The notes beneath the pieces were generated by a model. It was not told the origin of the DNA and did not search any database. It saw nothing but the letters and a program-made list of their open reading frames with translations. Positions 1-5,978 of a DNA stretch of 11,306 nt are shown one piece after another. A program made the position numbers and the translations under genes. The stretch's first letter is position 1, and every line of letters begins with the position of its first letter. The DNA is from an uncultured Armatimonadota bacterium (lineage in GTDB: Bacteria > Armatimonadota > Armatimonadia > Armatimonadales > Armatimonadaceae): assembly GCA_903881535.1 (NCBI GenBank), contig CAIRTT010000473.1:1-11306 (forward strand). The letters are read 5' to 3'.

Positions 1-61
1 CTGCCTCACGGACGATTTCAGGCCCGATTCCATCTCCGGGCAGCACTGCTACTTTTGCCAT
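1..61 (-). CDS. leuB: 3-isopropylmalate dehydrogenase, N-terminal fragment (cut by window edge)
   Basis: Only the first 20 codons are inside the window, and the gene continues to the left. The visible peptide is MAKVAVLPGDGIGPEIVREA. Its PGDGIGPE(I/V) segment is the characteristic N-terminal strand and loop of the isocitrate/isopropylmalate dehydrogenase family. LeuB oxidatively decarboxylates 3-isopropylmalate with NAD+ in the third step of leucine synthesis, in the cytoplasm. The ATG at 61-59 is preceded by an AAGGAA Shine-Dalgarno-like sequence, which supports this start. So short a piece cannot exclude close relatives with the same N-terminus, such as homoisocitrate, tartrate/D-malate or NAD-isocitrate dehydrogenase. 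LeuB is the most frequent owner of this exact style of N-terminus. The gene diverges from the beta-mannosidase across 85 bp. Confidence 0.8.
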   Translation of the reverse strand, partial: MAKVAVLPGDGIGPEIVREA

Positions 62-72
62 CTGCTTACAAA

Positions 73-78
73 TTCCTT
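73..78 (-). promoter_or_regulatory. Shine-Dalgarno sequence of leuB
   Basis: Read on the minus strand this is AAGGAA, 11 bases before the ATG at 61. It is the clearest ribosome binding site in the window. It contrasts with the mannosidase, ATPase and gltB starts, which have none. The spacing is slightly long. Confidence 0.5.
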
Positions 79-130
79 AAAAACGAACGCTTGTGTCGCT
101 ATGCTACGCCTAAAACCGGCCAGCTTGCAG

Positions 131-140
131 TAGTAGAATA
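131..140 (+). promoter_or_regulatory. -10-like element directly ahead of the beta-mannosidase start
   Basis: The sequence TAGTAGAATA contains TAGAAT (134-139), which matches the TATAAT consensus at five of six positions. It ends 7 bases before the ATG at 147. Transcription from it would start at or beside the start codon, giving a leaderless message. This fits the absence of a purine-rich Shine-Dalgarno sequence here. No good -35 hexamer is visible 16-18 bases upstream. Almost the same decamer (TAGTAGAACA) stands before gltB. The promoter role is an inference from position and recurrence. Confidence 0.4.
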
Positions 141-146
141 AACCAT

Positions 147-2717
147 ATGTCTGAATATCTCTCCCTGACACGCCGCATCATCGACACAGGTTGGCAAGTC
201 GCCCAGCGCCATGCGAGCCCGATTGATCTGATTTCGCTCATGACAGGTGAATCCGAGTGGTACCCAGCGATCGTTCCGGGCTACGTCCACGGGGCTCTGG
301 TAAATGCTGGAGTTATCCAGGATCCTCACTACCGCCTTGGCGAAAAAGGCTGTGCGTGGGTGGATGAAGCCGATTGGACCTATCGGTGTGCTGTGGATGT
401 ATCTCTAGACGAGCTGAATGCCCGTGGCCGCGGCCGTCAGTTTTTGTGCTTTGAATGTCTGGATACGTTTGCGACCGTTTATGTCAATGGTCAATTTGTC
501 GGGACGGCAGACAATGGTTTTATCCCACAGCGATTTGATGTGTCCGATGCCCTTGTCGCAGGCAGTAATGAAATTCGCGTTGAGTTTTCATCTGCGCTCG
601 TAAAGGGCCGCGCGCTCTCCGATGCGTATCTTGGGGATGGATCATCGGAGCGGGGCCAGCTCCACTACTTCAACTTTGCTCCACGCGCTTTTGTGCGAAA
701 GCCGCAATACATGTTTGGCTGGGACTGGGGCCCGGCTATCATCAGCTGCGGCATCGGTGGAAAAGTCACTCTCACCACAATCCCTGTCGCCGAGTTTATC
801 GACTGGGAACACGACTACACCTTTACAAGCGCAAACACGGTAGATATCGCCATCACGCTTACCATCGCGGTCTACGATGAGTCCGTTCCGATGACCGCTG
901 GGGTCGCTCTGTATGCGATGGGCGATAACACACCCGATGCCCCTATTCCGCAAGTCGCGGGTGTCCACAAGATCAAGCTGCCCGTGATACGCCATCAAGA
1001 AGTTGAGCGTTGGAACATCAATGGTCTTGGTAAGCAGCGCCGCTATCTGATGAACCTCCGTTTGTGGACATACGACTCAGTTGGAATGGACCGAATTTTC
1101 GTTGACCACCTTGGAAAATCGGTTGGCTACCGTGAGATTGAGGTTGTTCAACAACCCGATGAAGATGGCGAAGGTGCGGGATTAGCATTCCGTGTGAATG
1201 GCCGGGATGTGTTTATCCGCGGTGCGAACTGGATTCCGGACGGCTGTTTTCCCGGTGAGGTTACCGATGCACGCCTGCGCGAACGGCTGACGCAAGCCCG
1301 GGATGCCGGCCTGCAAATGCTGCGCGTCTGGGGCGGTGGTCAATATGAGACAGAAACGTTCTACAACCTCTGTGATGAGCTTGGCTTGCTGGTCTGGCAG
1401 GACTTTCCGTTTGCGTGTTCCTCCTACCCGGATGACGATGTCAGCTTTGTCCGCAATGTCCGCCATGAAGCAAGCGTTCAGGTGCGGCGTCTGCGGCACC
1501 GGGCATCCCTTGCGATGTGGTGTGGTGGCAATGAGAATCTCGAGCTAAGTCAAGGTAAATGGTCTGGTGAACGTGCACCAACACGGTTTTTTGGCGAGCG
1601 GATTATCTGTGAGATTCTGCCATCTGTGCTTGGTGTGGAAGATCCCGAGCGGATGTTCCTGCCGAATTCTCCCTTTGGGGATGCTGGCGAAGGCAATGCC
1701 CAGAATGAGCATTTTGGAACTGCACATTACTGGAATGTCTGGCATTCGAAGGAGCCGGGTTCGGATGGCGACTGGGTCAACTATCGAAAGAGCAAGTGCC
1801 GCTTCAGCAGCGAATTTGGGTTTGCCGCTCCGGCGGGTCAGGCGGCCTGGCGAACGGTGATGGCACCATCCGACTGGGATGTGAACTCAGATGTATCCAA
1901 GTGGCATGACAAGACACGCAAGGGGTATGAGACGTACCTCGGTTTTATTACCCGTCATTTCCCTGAGCCGACAACCTTTGATGACTTGATTTTCTACGGT
2001 CAGGCAAATCAGGCATTGGCATTACAGTGTGGTATTGAGCATTGGAGGAGCCTCCGGGGACGTTGTATGGGAACGTTGTTCTGGCAGCTAAACGACTGCT
2101 GGGCAACCCACAGCTGGTCGGTGATCGACAGTGCAGGCGTTCCAAAGCTTGCCTATTATCAAGTGAAACGCAGCTATGCGCCGCGTATTGTAAGCATCGT
2201 CAAAACGGGCAACCGTGTCACCGCACATGTAGTTAATGATCTAGTGGAGCGTATCGATGCCAATATCGAGCTGAGTATCCGCACATTCGATGGTCAGCTG
2301 ATCGTCGCGGATCGTAAGGCGGTTCGTGTAGATGGCGATAGTGCACTCCGGGATGCTGCAGGCGTTACGCTTCCTGGATTTATCGCAGACTCCCCAGAGG
2401 AAGTCTACGCGGAGGCACGTATCACCGCAGACAATAAGGTTATTGCGTACACGACAAGTCTCTTGGCAGAGCCTAAAACCCTTCGAACGGGTCAGGTAAA
2501 GCTAAATGTCAGTTTGGATGCATCGGGAAATGTCACCATCCGGACCGAACGCTTTGCTCCATTCGTAGTGATCAAGGCAAAGGATGATGCGATATGCCTG
2601 TCGCTGAGTGACAATGGCTTCCATGTAAGTCCAGGTGATGTCAAGGTCGTCCGCGTGACGGGTGTGCCGACAGAAAATATCCTGGATGCCATCACGGTAA
2701 CGGCTTTCGAGCGCTAG
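147..2717 (+). CDS. Beta-mannosidase, glycoside hydrolase family 2
   Basis: Full-length 856-residue enzyme, within the usual size of GH2 beta-mannosidases. These remove terminal beta-D-mannose from manno-oligosaccharides or N-glycan cores with retention of configuration. The N-terminal jelly-roll sugar-binding domain covers about residues 1-205 and holds MFGWDWGP at 189-196. An Ig-like domain follows to about 330. The TIM barrel begins near 345 (FRVNGRDVFIRGANWIP) and includes RVWGGGQYE at 393-401. The acid/base is Glu463 in MWCGGNENLE and the nucleophile is Glu556 in FSSEFGF. C-terminal beta-sandwich domains cover roughly 680-856. No signal peptide or membrane segment is seen, so it probably acts in the cytoplasm on imported oligosaccharides. 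The first ATG fits the family N-terminus (DTGWQVAQ), but it has no ribosome binding site and lies 7 bases after a TAGAAT hexamer. No terminator separates it from uppS, so the two may be co-transcribed. The family is certain. Preference for mannose over related sugars is inferred from overall similarity. Confidence 0.92.
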   Translation: MSEYLSLTRRIIDTGWQVAQRHASPIDLISLMTGESEWYPAIVPGYVHGALVNAGVIQDPHYRLGEKGCAWVDEADWTYRCAVDVSLDELNARGRGRQFLCFECLDTFATVYVNGQFVGTADNGFIPQRFDVSDALVAGSNEIRVEFSSALVKGRALSDAYLGDGSSERGQLHYFNFAPRAFVRKPQYMFGWDWGPAIISCGIGGKVTLTTIPVAEFIDWEHDYTFTSANTVDIAITLTIAVYDESVPMTAGVALYAMGDNTPDAPIPQVAGVHKIKLPVIRHQEVERWNINGLGKQRRYLMNLRLWTYDSVGMDRIFVDHLGKSVGYREIEVVQQPDEDGEGAGLAFRVNGRDVFIRGANWIPDGCFPGEVTDARLRERLTQARDAGLQMLRVWGGGQYETETFYNLCDELGLLVWQDFPFACSSYPDDDVSFVRNVRHEASVQVRRLRHRASLAMWCGGNENLELSQGKWSGERAPTRFFGERIICEILPSVLGVEDPERMFLPNSPFGDAGEGNAQNEHFGTAHYWNVWHSKEPGSDGDWVNYRKSKCRFSSEFGFAAPAGQAAWRTVMAPSDWDVNSDVSKWHDKTRKGYETYLGFITRHFPEPTTFDDLIFYGQANQALALQCGIEHWRSLRGRCMGTLFWQLNDCWATHSWSVIDSAGVPKLAYYQVKRSYAPRIVSIVKTGNRVTAHVVNDLVERIDANIELSIRTFDGQLIVADRKAVRVDGDSALRDAAGVTLPGFIADSPEEVYAEARITADNKVIAYTTSLLAEPKTLRTGQVKLNVSLDASGNVTIRTERFAPFVVIKAKDDAICLSLSDNGFHVSPGDVKVVRVTGVPTENILDAITVTAFER

Positions 2718-2759
2718 AACCGCTTGCATCCGTTAGGGGTTTGTGGTTAAGTTTGAATA

Positions 2760-2780
2760 TTACTTTGCCCAGCAAAGTGA
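2760..2780 (+). promoter_or_regulatory. Hairpin/dyad immediately upstream of the uppS start
   Basis: ACTTTGC (2762-2768) and GCAAAGT (2772-2778) form a perfect 7-bp inverted repeat around a CCA loop. One T-G and one T-A pair extend it outward to 2760/2780. The right arm contains AAAGTGA, the only Shine-Dalgarno-like stretch before the ATG at 2788. As RNA the hairpin could mask the ribosome binding site, and as DNA it could be a 17-bp operator. No run of T follows, so it is not an intrinsic terminator for the mannosidase gene. The function is inferred. Confidence 0.4.
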
Positions 2781-2787
2781 ATCAAAC

Positions 2788-3558
2788 ATGAGCAAGCGAA
2801 CCCCTGCCGTTCTTCCGGATGAAATCGATCCGAGCCGTCTTCCGCGGCACATAGCCATCATTTGTGATGGTAATGGTCGGTGGGCGCGTGAGCGTGGGAT
2901 GCCTCGTCTGATCGGGCACCATCAAGGCTACCAAAGTGTCCGTGAAATCGTCCGCTCGGCCAGCGATTTCGGTATCGGTGCATTGACGCTCTATGCATTT
3001 TCGACAGAAAACTGGAGCCGTCCAAAGGATGAGACGGATGGTTTGATGTCTCTCTTTATCGAAGGCGCCAAGCGTGAGCTGTTGGAGCTCCATTCAAACA
3101 ACGTCCGGATGATGTTTAGCGGCGACCTTTCGACGCTCCCTAAGGCCCTGCAGGATGAGCTAGCCCGTCATATCGAGCTCACACGTGCGAATACGGGCTT
3201 GGTTCTGAATATCTGCCTTAACTACGGCGCGCGGGATGAGATTTTGCGGGCGACTAAGCGCGCTGCCGCCCTTGTTCTAAGCGGCGAAATTTCATTAGAT
3301 GAGATCACGGCTGAAGTCTTCAGTGATGGACTTTACACTGCTGGGCTCCCTGACCCGGATTTATTGGTCAGAACGGCTGGCGACATGCGCATTTCAAACT
3401 ATCTGTTGTGGCAGATTGCCTATGCTGAAATCGTGGTCGTAGATACCCGGTGGCCTGACTTTCGCACTCCACAGCTGATTGAAACCCTGCGTGAGTTTCA
3501 GCGTCGCGACCGCCGCTATGGCGGCGTTGTAAATGTTCGTGGTGCGGCCACGTCCTAA
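2788..3558 (+). CDS. uppS: Isoprenyl transferase (undecaprenyl diphosphate synthase)
   Basis: 256-residue cis-prenyltransferase that adds isopentenyl units in cis to farnesyl diphosphate. It makes the C55 carrier lipid for peptidoglycan and other envelope polysaccharides at the cytoplasmic membrane face. Signatures seen in order are HIAIICDGNGRWA (21-33, Mg/diphosphate-binding Asp27), FSTENWSRP (71-79), and RTAGDMRISNYLLWQIAYAE (195-214, with Arg195, Arg201 and Glu214), then WPDF at 222-225. Against the common family pattern, Cys26 replaces Met before the catalytic Asp, and Asp199 replaces the usual Glu in RTxGExR. I chose ATG 2788 because it puts the catalytic Asp at position 27, as in characterised enzymes (Asp26 in E. 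coli). An in-frame GTG at 2743, with AGGGG only 3 bases ahead, would add 15 residues and cannot be excluded. The usual neighbours frr, cdsA and dxr are absent. Its stop overlaps that of the convergent ATPase gene. Confidence 0.95.
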   Translation: MSKRTPAVLPDEIDPSRLPRHIAIICDGNGRWARERGMPRLIGHHQGYQSVREIVRSASDFGIGALTLYAFSTENWSRPKDETDGLMSLFIEGAKRELLELHSNNVRMMFSGDLSTLPKALQDELARHIELTRANTGLVLNICLNYGARDEILRATKRAAALVLSGEISLDEITAEVFSDGLYTAGLPDPDLLVRTAGDMRISNYLLWQIAYAEIVVVDTRWPDFRTPQLIETLREFQRRDRRYGGVVNVRGAATS

Positions 3559-5723
3559 GGTTTCGTGGTTCCAAGGCGTGCGTTTAGTAAGCGAAGCCCA
3601 TTCAGAGTTACCAAAAGTGCCGCACCCACATCCGCAAGGACGGCCATCCACAGCTGCACATTTCCCAGCAGCGCGAGCACAAAGAATACTGCCTTGAATG
3701 CCAGGGCAATGGTGATATTTGTCCAGAGAGTGCTTCTCACCATTCGGCTTAGGTGAATCAGCTCAGGTACCAGGCGAATATCTGATCGAAGCAATGCAAC
3801 ATCTGCGATTTCAACCGTGACAGCCGTCGCGGCAGTTGACATCGCCATACCGATGTTTGATTGCGCCAGTGCTGCACTGTCGTTAATGCCATCCCCCACC
3901 ATCACCACAACTTCACCGCTTTGTTGCAGCTGTTTTATGGCATCCTGTTTTTCAAGTGGAAGCAGCTCCGCACGGACATCCTGGATATGAAGCGATGTCG
4001 CAAGACTGTTTGCTGCGGCGGATGTGTCCCCGGTCAGCATCGTTGTCTTTAGTCCAAGGGCGCTACAGCGGGCGAGTGCAGCCTGGGTTTCCGGCCGAAC
4101 GGCATCCTGAACAGCAATCACTGCAAGTGCTTGGCGATCGGACATCAGGACAACAGATGTCTTTCCATCAGCGGCAAGTCGGTCGAGAACCGCTTCGACG
4201 TGGTCACCGCAGAGGTCTTTGTCATGCACAAGGCGATGACTTCCGATGAAGTGCATTTGGCCACGAATCGATGCAGCAACACCGCGTCCAATCAGCGCTT
4301 CGAATGTGTCTAGTTCATCGGGTGTGCACTGATGACGGGTTGCGCAGTGTTGTACGATTGCGGCTCCAATTGGGTGCTCACTGGGATAATTGACGCTTGC
4401 GGCGAGGTGAAGGGCATCATCGATGGACAGTCCATCCACAAGTGGAACGATATCCGTCACGGTGGGCTTCCCCGTCGTCAAGGTCCCAGTTTTGTCAAAT
4501 GCGACCATCGTTGCCGCCGCAATGCTCTCAAGAATACGACCTGAGCGGACAAGAGCGCCCGCGCGCGCTGCTGCCGTAAGTGCGCTGATGACGGTTACCG
4601 GCGTTGAAATCACCAATGCACACGGACAAGCGATAACGAGGAGGACAAGTGCCTTACTGATCCACGGGATGAACGGCTGGCCGGTTACGAGAGGGACGAT
4701 ACACCCGAGAATAAATGCCATCGCGACCACCGCTGGCGTGTAAATGGCCGCAAAGCGGTCAACCAGACGCTCGGTCGTTGCTCGGTCACCTGCCGCCTCG
4801 CGCACAGACCGAATCAGACGGTCCATGGTTGTGTTTCCCGCAGCTGCGGTGACTTCCAATATAAAGGTGCCAGTGGTATTCGATGTCCCTGCGGACACGG
4901 AGTCCCCTGTCGTTACGGTAACAGGAATTGGCTCACCGGTCAGCGCGGAGGCATCCACGTCGGAAATACCGGCAATCACAGTGCCATCAAGGGGAATGAT
5001 GCCACCCGGCCTGATCCGAATGCGGTCTCCGGTTGCGACGAGGTTTGTCGCGACAGTTATCACAGAGGTGTCTGACTGAATGACCTCACAGGTCTGCGGT
5101 GTGAATGAAAGGAGCGACTTGATAGCATTTCCAGCCCGTCGCAGACTCGCGGCCTCAATGGCTTCCGACAGAGCAAAGAGACTCACTGCCATCGCAGCTT
5201 CTGGATACTGCCCAATTGCAATTGCTCCTACGACGGCGATCGATACGAGGAGTGAAATCGTTATGGTTCGGCCACGCAGAGCGAGCCATGCTTTTTTCAG
5301 CGTTGGTGGGAAGGTCAAGATGACAGCACAGCCGGATGCGATAGCGATGTGTAGCGGTGTGATACCTGCAAATCCTGGATTGGCTTCGTGCATCCACTCA
5401 AGCAGCTCCGCAACAGCACCAAGCGCAACACTCACACCAACCAACCACGCTGTGGAAGCGTGATTTCGCGAACCGGAAACATCACCAGTGGTGACCAACC
5501 GAGGCTCCATCCCGATTTCGGTGAGCTTGGCTCCGATCTGGCTAGCATTTGCACGATGCCTTACGGTTAGAACACGATCGACAAAGTCAAAGGAAAGGTC
5601 ATCAATACCATCCATGGAGCGAAGCGACTTCCGGATCAGATTTGCCTCAACAGGACAATCCATTGCATCCATATGCCATTGATCGGTTTGTGTGGGCTGG
5701 GTATTTGAAGGCTGGTTTGACAC
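3555..5723 (-). CDS. zntA: P1B-2 type Zn2+/Cd2+/Pb2+-translocating P-type ATPase
   Basis: About 722 residues, typical for ZntA/CadA-type pumps that export Zn, Cd or Pb ions across the inner membrane using ATP. A single N-terminal metal-binding (HMA) domain at about 15-80 carries MDCP (21-24) with one cysteine rather than the usual CxxC. Eight hydrophobic segments lie near 90-110, 121-139, 153-173, 174-194, 328-348, 354-382, 666-687 and 691-713. Motifs seen are TGE (262-264, actuator), CPC (366-368, membrane metal site), DKTGT with phosphorylated Asp410, HP (450-451), TGD (564-566) and GDGIND (610-615). Lys677 in the seventh segment and Asp698 in the eighth (LADVGA) match the P1B-2 pattern of ZntA and argue against copper pumps. 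The start is uncertain: the likely GTG at 5723 lies 6 bases after a TATATT hexamer, and TTG at 5729 is also in frame. No ATG occurs until residue 18. No MerR- or ArsR-type metal sensor gene lies beside it. Confidence 0.95.
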   Translation of the reverse strand: MSNQPSNTQPTQTDQWHMDAMDCPVEANLIRKSLRSMDGIDDLSFDFVDRVLTVRHRANASQIGAKLTEIGMEPRLVTTGDVSGSRNHASTAWLVGVSVALGAVAELLEWMHEANPGFAGITPLHIAIASGCAVILTFPPTLKKAWLALRGRTITISLLVSIAVVGAIAIGQYPEAAMAVSLFALSEAIEAASLRRAGNAIKSLLSFTPQTCEVIQSDTSVITVATNLVATGDRIRIRPGGIIPLDGTVIAGISDVDASALTGEPIPVTVTTGDSVSAGTSNTTGTFILEVTAAAGNTTMDRLIRSVREAAGDRATTERLVDRFAAIYTPAVVAMAFILGCIVPLVTGQPFIPWISKALVLLVIACPCALVISTPVTVISALTAAARAGALVRSGRILESIAAATMVAFDKTGTLTTGKPTVTDIVPLVDGLSIDDALHLAASVNYPSEHPIGAAIVQHCATRHQCTPDELDTFEALIGRGVAASIRGQMHFIGSHRLVHDKDLCGDHVEAVLDRLAADGKTSVVLMSDRQALAVIAVQDAVRPETQAALARCSALGLKTTMLTGDTSAAANSLATSLHIQDVRAELLPLEKQDAIKQLQQSGEVVVMVGDGINDSAALAQSNIGMAMSTAATAVTVEIADVALLRSDIRLVPELIHLSRMVRSTLWTNITIALAFKAVFFVLALLGNVQLWMAVLADVGAALLVTLNGLRLLNARLGTTKP

Positions 5724-5729
5724 GGTCAA

Positions 5730-5758
5730 AATATATCCATTCGCGTGGCTTATTGCAA
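5730..5758 (-). promoter_or_regulatory. Putative promoter of the metal ATPase gene
   Basis: On the minus strand TTGCAA (5758-5753, four of six matches to the -35 consensus) is separated by exactly 17 bases from TATATT (5735-5730, five of six matches to the -10 consensus). The expected transcription start is at or next to the GTG at 5723, which would make a leaderless mRNA. No Shine-Dalgarno sequence is present. The assignment rests on spacing and consensus only. Confidence 0.5.
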
Positions 5759-5779
5759 ACGAAACACCTGTTATTGCAA
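5750..5779. repeat. Direct repeat TTATTGCAA x2, 21-bp period, upstream of the ATPase
   Basis: Identical 9-bp copies lie at 5750-5758 and 5771-5779. Their 21-bp period is two turns of B-DNA, so both copies face the same side of the helix. The copy nearer the ATPase contains its putative -35 hexamer. The placement suits a regulator binding site for the pump gene. It does not look like a MerR-type dyad between -35 and -10, nor like a known ArsR/SmtB operator. The function is inferred. Confidence 0.4.
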
Positions 5780-5792
5780 CTAAGGGGTTGCT

Positions 5793-5933
5793 TTGCTTGA
5801 CGTAAAAACCACTGGGATACCTGAGATGTTTCCGTACAAAGTGACTGATGCTGGATTACGATGGCCTGGACAAAACGTTGTGCAATTGAGCATCGTTTTC
5901 AAAGATGATACATTTCGATTCCTGTCAACGTAG
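5793..5933 (+). CDS. Candidate small ORF in the gltB upstream region (weak)
   Basis: A 46-codon frame starts with TTG at 5793 and ends with TAG at 5931-5933. An AAGGGG sequence (5782-5787) lies 5 bases before the TTG, a good ribosome-binding-site spacing. An internal ATG at 5826 is the only other obvious start. The predicted peptide has a balanced, soluble-looking composition and contains IPEMFPYKV and RWPGQNVVQLSIVF. I do not recognise it, and it shows no membrane segment. An open frame of this length is not rare by chance. The stop codon lies inside the 20-bp palindrome upstream of gltB, and a promoter-like pair overlaps the 3' end. It could be a leader peptide, a remnant of a lost gene, or noise. 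Confidence 0.2.
   Translation: MLDVKTTGIPEMFPYKVTDAGLRWPGQNVVQLSIVFKDDTFRFLST
5886..5914 (+). promoter_or_regulatory. Possible distal promoter of gltB
   Basis: TTGAGC (5886-5891) and TACATT (5909-5914) each match the housekeeping consensus at four of six positions and are exactly 17 bases apart. The start site would fall near 5921, at the beginning of the 20-bp palindrome. This would give gltB a leader of about 58 bases. It is an alternative or addition to the -10-like element just before the gltB start. Confidence 0.35.
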
Positions 5934-5939
5934 ACAGGA
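5920..5939. promoter_or_regulatory. 20-bp near-perfect palindrome upstream of gltB (candidate operator)
   Basis: TCCTGTC and GACAGGA arms of 7 bp flank A-ACGT-A, so 18 of 20 positions obey the dyad symmetry. Further TGTC half-site-like words follow at 5940-5943 and 5949-5952. The element lies 40-59 bases before the gltB ATG. It sits at the predicted start site of the distal promoter-like pair and just ahead of the proximal -10. This is the typical place for a repressor or activator site. I cannot assign it to a known regulator; it does not match the NtcA pattern GTA-N8-TAC. Confidence 0.45.
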
Positions 5940-5961
5940 TGTCGGCACTGTCGCCGGAATA

Positions 5962-5971
5962 TAGTAGAACA
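5962..5971 (+). promoter_or_regulatory. -10-like element directly ahead of the gltB start
   Basis: TAGTAGAACA contains TAGAAC (5965-5970), ending 8 bases before the ATG at 5979. TCGGCA (5942-5947, four of six matches to the -35 consensus) lies exactly 17 bases upstream. The decamer differs at one position from TAGTAGAATA before the beta-mannosidase, and its placement is nearly the same. No Shine-Dalgarno sequence precedes the ATG, so a leaderless message is plausible. Confidence 0.4.
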
Positions 5972-5978
5972 CTGGTTT

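Noticed and set aside
99..329. 76-codon minus-strand frame over the leuB/mannosidase gap
   Set aside because: It overlaps the mannosidase N-terminus antisense and has no recognisable protein features. The gap is better read as a divergent promoter region.
3511..3526. CGCCGC-TATG-GCGGCG hairpin near the end of uppS as a terminator
   Set aside because: It lies inside codons for the conserved RRYGGV tail, and neither strand has a following T-run.
4423..5463. Three back-to-back plus-strand open frames in one reading frame, antisense to the ATPase
   Set aside because: They mirror the codon pattern of the ATPase gene. Their peptides are low-complexity (rich in Ala, Thr, Arg, Val, Ser) without recognisable motifs, while the minus frame carries all P-type ATPase motifs.
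3555..5723. Copper-exporting ATPase (CopA)
   Set aside because: The CPC site occurs together with Lys in the seventh and Asp in the eighth membrane segment (LADVGA), the Zn/Cd/Pb pattern. The Asn/Tyr and Met/Ser signature of copper pumps is not seen.
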